From the NCBI GenBank assembly GCA_022496185.1, contig WTXG01000093.1, positions 78,008-142,007 on the forward strand: a DNA stretch of 64,000 bases. Reading direction: 5' to 3'. Shown here in pieces: positions 31,777-44,209 of the stretch; positions within the stretch are counted from its first letter, which is position 1, and the number at the start of each line of letters is the position of its first letter. The position numbers were made by a program, and so were the translations under genes. Under the pieces are notes generated by a model. That model was not told the DNA's origin and did not search any database. It saw only the letters and a program-made list of their open reading frames with translations. The DNA is from Multifurca ochricompacta (lineage: Eukaryota > Basidiomycota > Agaricomycetes > Russulales > Russulaceae).

Positions 31777-34700
31777 CAATTCAACAACGAAAGTTCTTTA
31801 GCAACTTCTTTTTTTTTATTCAATTTTTATTTTTATTTATTTCACACACACACCAAACCCCCCCCCCGTCTTTCTTGTTCACTTGCAAGGGTCCCCCCCT
31901 CCTCCTCCTCTCCCACCACTTAAATAATAACAAACAACAAATATATATATATATATACCTTGATCTATTTTGAAAGAAAGCCCAACTTGGGTTGCTTAAA
32001 GGGAGAAAGAAGCGTCAAACTTTTCGGAACGACGGTGAGGGGCTGACTCTAAAAAGAAGGGAGGAGAAGTAAGGGAACGCAGCAAGGTGGGGATACTGAC
32101 TGACCCGTATGATGATGATGAAAAGAAGCCAAAAACCCATTATTTCGAAACCCTGTTACCAAGAGGGGTAAACGCAGATCAAGAGTGTGAAATAGTTACC
32201 CCCCCCCTCCCTTCCCCCCCCCCCATATCATCGCACTGGGTCAGTCACTTGTATATGGCGTAGCGTGGCGTGGCATGGCGTGGTGTGGCGTGGCATGGCA
32301 TAGCATAGCATGGGCAATGGCATAACAATTGACACGGACACACGGACACGGACACGGTAAAGGTATAACCATTTTTTACTGATGGAAATCATCATCGACC
32401 GACCGACATGAGACAACCGGCGTTTGCCGAGTTAAAAGGAACCGAATCCCGCCGAACCGCCTGCCTGGGATTAATGTCGTCGTCCGGCAAGCTTCGGGGC
32501 GCAAAATAACTTTGGGGAATTCGGAATTCCCCTTGAGCATCACACCCTCCCCCCCCCTCCCTCCCCCCTCGCCCTCTCACCCTCCCTCTCCCTCTATTCT
32601 CCTCTACTATCTCTCCCCTCTCTCCTTCCTTCCCTTCCCCCCTCCATCCTCAACCCCGTGCCCTATTCCTTCTAGTCTCTCTCTCTTCATGCTCCTCTAC
32701 CTATCTTAGATGGCCACCCGGGTTTTATTTTCTCATGCGCAAATCTAATTTTTTTTTTTTTTGGGTTTCCCGATCTTGTCCGCTTATCCTCCAGCCTCTT
32801 CAACTCCAAGTGCCCTTTCCAAGTCGCCGTTTATCCAAAATGGATAAGCCCCAAGTGAATCTGGCGCTCTGTGTGTGGTGTGTGCTTCAACACCAAAGGC
32901 GCAATCCGATCGGATTTCATTCACCCCCCAAATCGCTTTTTACAGTACAGTTACATCTCTTTATAGGACGTGTCATTGGAAATGTGCGTGTGTGTTCTTG
33001 CGTTGATGTTGCGCAGACGGTTTAGCACTGCCAATTCACCCCTTATGAGTATGTGTGAGTGTGTGTGTGATGTGTGGTGTGCCGATGAGCGAATAGGTCA
33101 TAGCCCCCTCCCCCCCCCCCCCTCAATAATGAAGGGGAAATGATATCATCGTAGGTTTACCAACACAGTTTTTTTTGGGTCATCGGAGAAGACAAGCCTT
33201 GAGGATGTCAGAAAGGAATGCGCTATGCGCTCACGTCAAAACCTAAAGAACAACACGCGTCAATACCGCGAGGCTGATAAGGACTGTGCACGCACGTAAA
33301 GTACGTATGAAAAAGAAAGAGAGAGAGAAAGAGAGGGAGAAAAAGAGAGAGAAAGAAAAGAAAAAGCGGGTTTCTGGGCGCAAAGAAGCAAAAGACAAGG
33401 CGAGGCGAGGGAAAAGGAAATGAGGCAGATAAAACTCCCCCCCCCTCCTTCCTTCCCCGGTCCCCTTCCCTCCCCTCCCTTCCAGGACCATGACATGACA
33501 TTCAGGCGAGGACGGGGAGGGGGGGGGGTGTCGAACAACCCGCTCAGCTGACGGCGGCATTGGGCGACGATCGTGAAAAAGGAAAGAGAGAGCCAAAGAA
33601 TTTGATTGGTTAGTGACGAGCGAGCCGGGCAGTTTGACGCTCAGGGGGGGTGGAAAGGAAGACTTCGGACTGAAAGTGGCGTATGAAGTTGCCAGCAGGG
33701 ACCGGTCTTGTCAAAATCTGGAGAGTTGTATCCGCCTCAATGGCGGATACTTTTTGGGTTATGAACAGCGCTCGAGTGGCCTGAAAGTTGACAATTCACA
33801 ATTCAACGGGCCAACAAGTGGGGTTGGGGGGGGGGGGTGGGTGGGTAGGTGGGTGGAAGGAAGGAAAGAAGGAAGGAAGAGAGAAGGTCACATCTGTGTG
33901 TGATGGGTATCAAAGCACAATTCAAGATGAAATCTAATTTGGGGGAGGGTGAGGGAGGTTAAGGGAAGAGGCGCAAGCGGCGTAGATGGCAAATGCGCGG
34001 ACTCGGGTAGGAACATCATTTTTATAAACCGCCAATTTCCGGGTTTGGAAACGATAAAAAAAAAACAGAAAAAAGGTAAGAAAGTGAAGACTGACGTAGT
34101 GAATAAGATAAAGATGAAAGAAAAGGGGAGAGAGGAGAAAGGATGAAGGGAGAGGGAGAAGGAAAAACACGCTAGCAGAGGGAGGAAGCCGCGGCGGAAA
34201 CACGAATCTGATTGAGGTTGAGGTGAGTTGTGCAGGACAGGACAGACAGGAAGATTTAATTGAATGAAAGAGAATCATTTCAAAAGGCTGAATGGGATTC
34301 AATTTGCCCACCGACAAGTTTGAGGAGCCAAAGGTTATTCGGCTGACGAAATCGAACGAAAATGCCGGTTTGATTTTGAAAAAAAAAGAAAAAGAAAAAG
34401 AAAAGAAAAAAAGGAAATAAATAAATAATAATAATGAAATACTAATAATAATAATAAATAATAAATAATAATAAATAAATAATCGAAAGAGGAAGGAAGG
34501 AAAGAAGGGGAAAGAAGAGATGAAGATGTGTGCAAGATTACAGTAATTCCTTCCGAGATTTCGATTCGATTCAAGATCTCCTTCGAGAGATCAAACCATG
34601 ACACTGACACACTTCAGGGTGACCGTCTCTTTTTTTTTATAAAATCCCGCCTCGACTTCCCTTCTAAATCCTACACAAATCATCTCCTCCTACCCCACAT

Positions 34701-34798
34701 ACACACACACACACCCACACACCCACACCCCCCCCTTCTCAATCAACAACAATAACTCCCTCTTCTCATACCTATCTTCTTAACCTCTTCAAACAATA
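30932..34798. other. 3.9-kb gene-free stretch upstream of the bZIP gene
   Basis: No gene is supported. It is dominated by simple sequence: a G20 run at 30968-30987, A22 near 31157-31178, (TC)n at 31746-31771, ACAGG/GGGCA repeats at 31480-31511, C runs at 31858-31866 and 32200-32224, (TGGCG)n at 32257-32310, CCCTCC tracts at 32545-32660, GA-rich tracts at 33310-33360, GGGTGGGTAGGTGGG at 33835-33860, and A/T-rich (AATA)n at 34410-34485. The last few hundred bases are probably the bZIP promoter and leader. Confidence 0.5.
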
Positions 34799-36190
34799 AT
34801 GGCTCAGGCAGCAACTAGCAACCAGTCCGTCGGTTCTGCTGACCGCCCCGAGCGGAGTCGTAACGCAAAAGCCCAAGCAAGGCACCGCGCTAAACGAAAA
34901 GCCTACATCGAGCAGGTAAGAAGGACCGCGAATAGCTCAAGCATGCCTAACTAAAGCTTTTTTTTTTTTCTTTTCTTTAGCTCGAGCAGACCGTGACGAA
35001 GCTTCAGACCGCTCTCGCGCTCTCTCCCGAACAAGTCGCTGCACTGCCACCACCGACTTTGCGCATCCGACAACTCGAACAAGAAAATGCCAAGCTGCTT
35101 CGCGAGAATGATGAACTACGTCGCCAGCTACATATGCAAACCCGACGACCGTCTCTCATGACGGACCCGCATTTTGATATTGCCCGTGGTCGTCATTCTT
35201 ACCAGTCTTCTATCTCTGGCGACTACCCAGATCGGGATATCAAACGACGACGTATGTCCCAGAACGTCGATGAAGTTTACTTGGTACGTTGCCCTTTCTA
35301 TCTCTCTCTTCCCTTTAAACGGCGATGCAGCACGCGACAAGCAAGCGCGCTCTCTAGCGTGCCGCGTGTGCCTTCCTTTTCATCCCTCTCCTCCCTCCTC
35401 CCCCCTTCCTCTCTCTCACCCCATTGTCTCTGTTCTGACAACACGTCAACAATATATAATAGAGCCCCAGTCAGACTCCGAGTCCACCCACGACAGAGGC
35501 ACTCGCACGTCCAGGCAACTTTTCGCCACCACCCCTCTCGCACGGCTATATGCCCTCGTCGAGTAATAACACTTCGGCCTATTCGAGCCCGGGCCTAAAC
35601 TCATCCAACTCCATTCTCTCCTCGGGTTTGCAAAATGGGCCGTTAAGTTATCAACTGCCGTCTGTGAATGCGCCGAGCTCAACTTCGGCGCCAACATCAT
35701 ACTCGGCAAGTACTCCCTTCCTTAACGGCCGGTTGAGCTCCTAGCGAGACTGTGCGCCTTATCAGAGCTCTGGATCCTAGTGACGTTCATCGTCGACAGC
35801 AGTCCGGTCATGAGCATCCCACTCACACACTCGTTGGTGGTCATGGGATGACATCGTCGCGGTCTTTGCCATCTACCCTTCACTCAGCTCCTGGCAGCCA
35901 TGGTCTGCCGGGAGCACATCAGCATCAATACCCATCCTCTCAATATGACGGTGTAAAAGTAGAGGAAGACTATATGGTGAGTAATTAGGTACTCCCCCCC
36001 TTCTCAACGAGGTGCCATCTCTAACGGATGTTTTTTATTTATTTGCCCATTGCCCACTTTTCAGTCACCGACGCAGGAATCGTCTCATAGCTTGTCTTAC
36101 TCTCCAGTCCACTCATTTAGCAACACACACCAAGCCGAGCTGAGCTCTTGGCAAGGCTACTCAGCGGATCGCACTCAGATTCATCCCTAG
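34799..36190 (+). CDS. bZIP transcription factor
   Basis: Exons 34799-34915, 34981-35283, 35463-35709, 35768-35976 and 36065-36190 join in phase to 333 residues. The basic region, residues about 18-37, reads ERSRNAKAQARHRAKRKAYI, with the Asn and Arg expected at DNA-contact positions. It runs into a zipper: LEQTVTKLQTALAL and then LRIRQLEQENAKLLRENDELRRQL, to about residue 84. A loop of about 15 residues (SPEQVAALPPPT) splits the two helical parts. The rest is Ser/Pro/Gln/His-rich, as in a transactivation region. A motif VKVEEDY near residue 288 looks like a SUMO-type site (inference). It should bind DNA as a dimer in the nucleus. The target is unknown. Confidence 0.88.
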
Positions 36191-39100
36191 ATTTGACTCG
36201 GGAATTGCCTGTATCCGCCGCGCGTTTCGTGCATGACGGAGCGCCCTGCTGTTTGTTGCTTAGAATGGGACGTTTCTATAACGCCATGCTGTCGGTTATC
36301 GCTTGTGTGCTCTGCTCTATCTCGCTCTCCCTCTTTCTCTCTCTCCCTTTCTCCCTCTCTTTCCCCCTCTCGCATCTTACTTTTTTGTGTATATTCTATT
36401 GTCACCCCAACTTGTAACAATATCCAGCCTATTCAGTTGCATCTCTTTTGTAATTTTTCATTCGTTCGCAAAAAAGAAAAAAAAGCTTTTTTTTTTCTTT
36501 TTGCTTGCCTGCTTGTTTGGTCTCTCACACACGCGCGTGCGCATGTGGTTAGCCGTGAGATAAGTGCACCCGAGGATCAAATCAAACCTTTCTCCTGTTT
36601 CCCCCCCCCTCCCTCCCCCACCCTCCTTTCTCCCTCTCTCTCTCTTCTTGTAGTCGTCATTCCCCCCCTCCTCCACGCCACTAAAAATGTCACACTCTCA
36701 TTAACCTTTTTCTTCCTTTTCTAACCCAGATCGTCCTTGTCAGAGAGAGAGAGAAACTAGCTCGGCTGATAGTAAATATACACACACGAACACATGCGGG
36801 CGCACGCTCGCTCCTCCTTCACCCACCCCCCCCCCTCCCTCCCCTTCCCCTTCCCTTTCTCCTTCCCTTTCCCCTTCCCCTTACAACCCCTTCTTGGGTC
36901 CACTTCTTTTCAACAAAGTAGTCAAAATCCTACGCTTCCATTCCCCCTCCCCCCCTTGGGGTAATACCCAAAGAGTGTTTTTTTTCGGATGGGGTAGGGC
37001 ATGTGGTTTTTATTTTTATTTTAGTTATTTTTATTTTTATTTTTACTTTCCCTTGCCTAGGCGCAAGGAACACACGAACACGCACACACACACATGTGGG
37101 GTTTGTTTGGTTTCCTTTCTTTTCTTTGTTGTTGTGTACTTTTTTTTTTGTCTGTGTCTGTGTCTGTCCCCCCGTCTCCCGTCTCTCTCAATAAATATTG
37201 ATACAATTTTGGTTTAAAATAACAATAACAATGCGGGGTTTTTTTTTTTTTGGGGGGGGGGGGGCCAATTGCCAGGCCTCCTCAATCATCAATCAATCAA
37301 ATCCACAACCCCCCTTCTCCCCCCCCACCCCCCAAATCTTTAATTTCTTTGAACCGATCAGGGCGTGCCTCACCCTTCTCTTTTCTCTCCAGATCTCCAG
37401 AGAGAGAGAGAAAGAGAGAGAGAGAAAGATCAAATCAAATCGGGTCCCTTCATTCTTCCTCGTCTTCTTCCCTCCCGTTCATTCATCCCATCCATCCTCT
37501 TCTTCCTCTTCCCCATGGCTATGGTCGGTCTTGTTTTTTTATTTATTTTATTAGCGAAGAGTTCATCTATCCCTTCTCATGTCATCCCCGAGTTGGCGTT
37601 TTTTTTATTTTTTTATTTTGTTATGGCCATATATTTAACCACTTGGCTATGGGGTGTTTATTTTATTGTCATTTTTTTGTTTTGTGTTTTTAAGCGCGCT
37701 AAGGCAAGGCCGAAGTTTAACAACAACTTTATCTTGTTTGTTTGGTTTATTTTTTATTTTTCGGTTTTTCGGTTTTTCGGGATATGCCGTCTACGCGCTA
37801 CACTTACTTTGGTAGTCGCTCGCGGTTCATTCTTTTTGATGATTGACAACTGTCTGTCTGTCTGTCAGTCAGTCAGTAATATGTATTTATTATATTTTAC
37901 ATGCATTTTGTATAACATCCCTTCCTGCTGCACAAGTCAAACAACAAGAACAAAAACACCCACCCAACCCACCCCACCCAATCATCGTATCCGTGATCCG
38001 TCCGTACCTGTGTACCTCCTCGGTCGGAACTGTGGCGTAAATAACCAACAAAACAGTTGATTTGATGCATTGATATCATGTTCCCCGTTGAAAAGCAATA
38101 AAATTTATTTATTTATTTTTTAAACCCGAAGCGATGCATAATTCTCATTCTCATTCTCTCTCTTAACACTTTGTGTGACTTGTGCGTGGGGGGGGGGGCT
38201 GCGCGAAAAAAAAAAAAAAAAAGGAAGATAAATGTGTGTGTGCCACACCCCCTCACCCGCGGCTAGTCCGATTGGTTGGCTGGAACCTCTCCCTCCTTTC
38301 AATTCTTTTTCAAAGTATTTGGCAAGAGCCTCACCTAGCATCAGGATTTTATTATTATTATTACTATTTATTTATTCGTCGTTTATTGCCTTTTTTTTTA
38401 AAAAAAAAAAAAACTAAACACAAATCCCCTACACCTATGTAAAGAAAAAAAAAAAACCAACCAACCAACACATACAATACGCCAAATCCCTCTCCAAGGG
38501 GTAAGACCCAAGCCGACTAAGTGCGAGAACGCAATTAAGACGGGACCGGTGGCTTATTATTATTATTATTATTATTATTCTTCCCTGCCTGCTTGCCGCC
38601 CGCCATTGAAGCCGCTGATGAAGAGGAAGAGATACAATAACGCGCACACATGGACACGTATGGTTATAAACGCCCCTTATCTCCTACCTCCGTTTTGCAG
38701 GGAAGCCATTAGAAAGAAAAAAAAAAAGACACCAGAGAGAGAGAGAGGAAGAATTATTGAGTGAGAGAAATGAGTTAAATCAACCTCTCTCTCTCCCCTC
38801 CCACTTAGTCCATATGAAAAAAAAAGAAAAAGAGATAAATTCCGTTTTTTAATTTGCGTTTTTTTTTGACAGTCTCGATATCTAAGGTGTGTGTGTATGT
38901 GTCCAGATGGTTTATGCTAGAAGCGCCAAGGGGGGGGGGGGGACGAGGCGGGTGGAAGAGGGAGGGAGAGAGGGAGGGAAGCAAAGCGGGCGAGGTTGAG
39001 CCTCTCCCCCCCTCTCCCCCCCCCCCAAAAATAAAATCCCTTCTTCTTCCCCCTTCCCCTTTCACAAGGGTAGGGTCTAAATTCGATCTGACGCTAAGTC

Positions 39101-42100
39101 TATGGGCCTATGACCGGAAACTCCATTAGGGAGGGGGTTTTTTTTTTTTTTTTCGAGGCCTAGAGCCCTTTTTTTCAACTTTGTTCGCTCGACCCCCCCC
39201 CCGATAAGTTGTAAAAACGAGTCTATTGACGTCTTCTCTCCCTCGGTCGGCCTTCGGTCGGTCCCTTTACCCTCCGAACTCGCCTATATACACACACATA
39301 CACATACATACATACATACATACGTATATATACATATACATACGCACACACACACACATGCAACACAAGCAAGCCATGCACCCAATTAACCCCATCCATC
39401 CATCCTTATCCAATCCACAAACACCCTCCCGGCAATAGCGTCAATGTGACCTGACGATCACCGGTACCGGCGGCGACGGTCCCTCCTCCTCCCTCTACCC
39501 AACCCACGGCTTACCCACGGCCCCTCCCCTCCCTCCCTCCTTTCCTTCCTCTCTCCCCTCCCCAAACTAAACCATTCATTCAAATTTAAAATAAGAGAGA
39601 TTCAGATTTATATTTTTTCGTGTCAAAAATCTTGTTCGCGTTCGTAAGCGTCCGTCCCGTCGCCGTCCCCCGTCTCCCGTCCCCCGTCTCCCGTCTCCCG
39701 TCCTACTTACCTTACTACCTAGCACCACCACCACCACCACCACCACCACCTCCCAATTTCTCGTTCCTGCGCCACTTCCTAATTACTAATATACAATATA
39801 CACATATTTTCCAGCTAACTGCATAGTAATCTTTCGATATGACGCTTTAACGCTGAGGTGTGCCGATGTTGGGTGGGATGGTGGATGGCGGGCGGTAAGT
39901 TTTGGGGGGTTGTGTGTGCGTGAGAGATGAAGATGAGAGAAATGAAATTAAGCCGTGAGCTTCCGGGAATCTCACCCGCCTCCCCCCCCACTAACGCTCT
40001 ACACAGGCCAAGAGAACGGGAATTATTATAAAACGTTCGGGTCGGGTTAATTGATCGGAAAAGTTGACTGATTGACTGACTGACTGACTGACTGACTGAC
40101 TTGTGTATGCCGTCAAGTTGGCTTTGGGTCTTTCGTCATAGCTAAATGCCGTGATACATTTGAAACCACCCACCACCACCTCCAAGTCCAAGTCCCCTCC
40201 ACAAGCTTAAAGGCCGTAGGCCAGGCCACCGGCACCCCTCGGGAACGGGAACGGGAACGGGAACGGGAACGGGAAGGGAAAGGCGGGGCGGGGAGGGGTG
40301 TGTTGCTGGAGTGTGACTGACTCTTACACGTAACACGTGACTTATATATTTAATTTTATTACAATTTTTTTGGGACACACACTCAGAAGGTCTCCGGATT
40401 CGCTAAAACTGGCTGCATCGACCACACGACAACGAGTTGAGAACTATACCCTGATGGTTATGGCCTGGCCACCACCGCCACCACAGTCCATCAAACATTA
40501 AATTTTATTTTTCAGAAATAATAATAATAATAATAATAATAATCACGTACTCCATCACCGTTTGCTTGGCCTTATTATATACAACCGGAACGGAAAAAAA
40601 AAAAAAACACGCATGCACGATCAAATCCGTATCCGTTCAGTTCAGTTGACCCGGTCATCATTTTTTACACCTTACTCACTCATTTCATTCACATTCACAT
40701 GGATTAAAAAGGCCGTATGTGATCGGCGTCCTCGCCAATCCTCCCTTCTCATGATCGACAGATGAGGACGAGAACGAGGAGGACTCTTACTACTACTACT
40801 ACTACTACTACTACTTCAGATGTGAAAGTTACGAGAGAAGCGGCTAAAAACGTCTTTCACGAGCGAGAGCACACAAGAACTCTAGACGGAGATGATGAAC
40901 CCACACCCTGTGCCTGTGCCATTGCTAACCGACACGGCTAGCAGGGTACATCATCTACGTATCGCTCTGGCTTGCCATATCCCTGGGCCCCTTCATACCG
41001 AGTTATCCAGGACCTAGGGGAGTCTCTCTCTCTCTCTCTCTCTCTCTCTTCTTTTGTTTGTTTTTTAAGTTCATTGCCTCGATCTTGTTTAGTGGCTTAT
41101 GCATCATGATGTTTTTTTGTTTTTTGTTTTTTTTTTTTGACGCGAACAATGGTGTCATTTGGACGGCGTCTATACAGGGCCTGATCGATGACGATAGGGG
41201 GAAAAAAACATGTTTATTAACCTCTGGGTTTGGGCTTTGGGTAGTAAGGTGCTTGCAGAAGAGGCACTCTTTTAAAAAATACGGTTTTGTTTTTGTTTTT
41301 TATTTTATTTTCTCTCTCTCTCTCTCTCTTTTCGCGTGTGCCTGTAGGTGAATAGCGGAAGGACTAGATGTTGTGGTGGCCCAACATAACTTATATCGAA
41401 AAAGGTTCAAAAAGTGGTAGCGCTCGCGGGGGGTGAGGTGAAAAGATCAAGAAGAACGCGCGAACTCCTGAACGGGGTTTCTAAGGATGCCCCGTGGTTT
41501 GGAGAGCAAAAGGCAATTTGCGAGTTCATCCCCCTTCTTGGGTTCTTTTTGCGAATCCCCAACACACACCCCCACTTCACCGGCAACTAAAATAATCCAT
41601 CCATTTACCCATGCACGTACACAAACCGCACGCACACAACGCAATGCAATGCAATGCACATACAATGCACATTCACTCAACTCACTCACTCACTCACACG
41701 CGCGTGCAACTTCTTCTTTTTCCTTTTTCACCCGGTGTGTGTGAAAGTTTCTTCTCCTTTCGTTCGGCAGGTCCGCAAAGAACCTTTTAGGAAACGCGCT
41801 TTTTATGGATTTTTTTGTTCGATGGTCCAAACATTGTACGATGGTCGTTGACCTCCCCTAAGGAGGAGGAAGAGGACGATCCGCATAGCTCGTTTTGGTG
41901 AGAGAAATTCGTTCGGCATCGGGAGGAATAGGAGAAGAGTACTATTACACAGACCAGTGGCGGTGAGTACACCGCATGACGCGTTTCAGGGCATCTCACA
42001 AAAAAAACCCAACAAAACATAATAATAATAATAATAAATCATGAAAAAAAACAGATACCGTCAAACCGAAGTGGGTAATTGAGGCTGCATCCCCGGTTTG

Positions 42101-44174
42101 GGCCAGACGGCATTTAACACGGAAATGGAAATAATGACCATTTCAAGCTTGAGAGAGTTTTTTGTGTGTTCAACTACGGTAGATGCGGCGGCGCCAGACG
42201 GGACGTGTCGACGTGTCCAAGTAGAGACGAGATGAGATGAAATGAGATGATGGAGATGGAGATGATCGCCGCGTACATTGAATTGTGTGGGTATGGGGAT
42301 GGGAAATTCTCCTCCTCCTCGACTTGCCCTCATGGCCAAGCAAGATGAATCATGTGTACGTATCAAGACACACACCACACGCACTACGCACTTTTTTTTT
42401 TTCTCTCTCCTTACGTCTTCGTTATTTCTTTTCTTTCTTTTCTTGTTGCGTGGGCGCGCGAGTTTCGCTCTTATGGTAAGGGCTCGCTGGGAGTCGATTG
42501 GTCCTTCGCGGATTCCCTTTTTTGTTTATTTTATTTATTTTATTTTTTATTTTTTATTTTTTATAGGTAGATGACGCGTGTGCCCCCTACCCAATAAGCC
42601 GCGCTAGGGGCGCTGAGCTTTTGACTCTTTGATGATGATTTTAGATCAAGCGAGGACCAAAAAAATCATATATCTCCCGCGCGGCACTCACTCTTTCGGA
42701 ATCCGCCGTACGACGTGCTCGGATGTTTTTTCCCTTTCTCCCCCTCCCCCCCCCCTCCCTCATCGGTTCTTCTCTTCCCATCAACGGTGGCGCGGCTCAT
42801 GCCGCCATCACAGTCGCGGTGGCCATGTTACCATGTACCCCAGTCTGCTGCTGCTATTACATATTGATAATCTCTCGATGTCACATGACACACACACACA
42901 TACTACTTCACACCCTCCCTCCGCGCTTGAAGATGGTTCGGACGGGTCAGTTCCGGTTCTGAAGGGATACTTTTGTACTATTATGGAAACAGGGTCGGCT
43001 TTAGCGGAGGCAGTGGCCAACTTACGGCGGTAGCATTCCGTGGCATCAAAACGAGACCTAGATAAGGAGGACGGATGAAGATGAAGAAGAAGACGAAGAA
43101 GAAGGAGAAGAAGCGGGTTAGGGTTGAAGCGGGGGAAATCTCATCCATCGGCTAAGCCCGCACCTGGCTCTCGTCCCCGTCTTGCTCAGGAGGTCTTTTG
43201 GAAGAAATGCCTCGAGGGAAACGGAGGCGATGGCAGCGGCACCTTTTCTTTTTCTTTTTTTTTTCTTCTCACACATTCTAGCGAACGAACGGCGCAATGA
43301 GCGAGAAGCGGACGTGACTATGAATGAATGAATGAATGGGAAGAAGACGAAGACGAGGACGATAAAAGAGGGACGAAGGATGGCCAAGTCCAAGGAATTT
43401 GCGATTTGCGATTCGCGATTTGCTCGCGCAAGGCCACGTGCACGCCTAATTGGGTAGTGGGTAAGTTCTTCTGACGACGAGGACGGGGGGGGAAGAAGAC
43501 TGGAGGAACGCAAAATAAAAAAAAATAATAAAATAGAAATAATAATAAAACTGTGGGTATGGGGAAAACTTGGTCCAATATGAATCTAATGGGATATTGA
43601 ACAACAACAAAATGAAACGCGGGATGAATCAATCTATGGATGAATCCAACAACAACCCATGGATGGAATCATGGATCCATGATAGCCAGCCATTGAACAG
43701 GTTTTTTTTTTTTTTTCTTTTCTTTAGAACCCCGTGGACGAAAAGGAGGGAAAAGTATTTTAATTTCCTTCCTTCTTCTTCTAACTGGGAATCACCGAAA
43801 TCCCATAACTGCGAATGATCCTTATGATTCTTACTTTTTTTTAAATTTATTTTTCCCATTTTTACGGAGGAGGATTAAAACAAAACAAAAACATCCCGGC
43901 GCGGATCCATCGATCCATCAAAAGAAACACCACCACAAAGAATTTAAACAAAAAAAAAAAGTTGTCAATTGATATTCCCCTACACGACGCCGCCGCCGCC
44001 GCCGCCACCACCGCCTCTTCCGCTTTTTTTAATTTTTGAAAGGCCGGGGTGGAGTGGGAGTGGGAGTACGGCAGCGAAATGAGGGGGTGGGGGGTGGGAG
44101 AGAGAAAAGAGGAAGAGGAAGAGGAAGAGGAGAGGCGAGGGAGTTGGGCTGAATTAACTACGCGGCGCTATTCC

Positions 44175-44209
<35 letters not shown>

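Noticed and set aside
37198..38060. Long plus-strand frames rich in Phe, Leu and Ser in the desert
   Set aside because: They arise from T- and C-rich tracts and have no motif or splice support.
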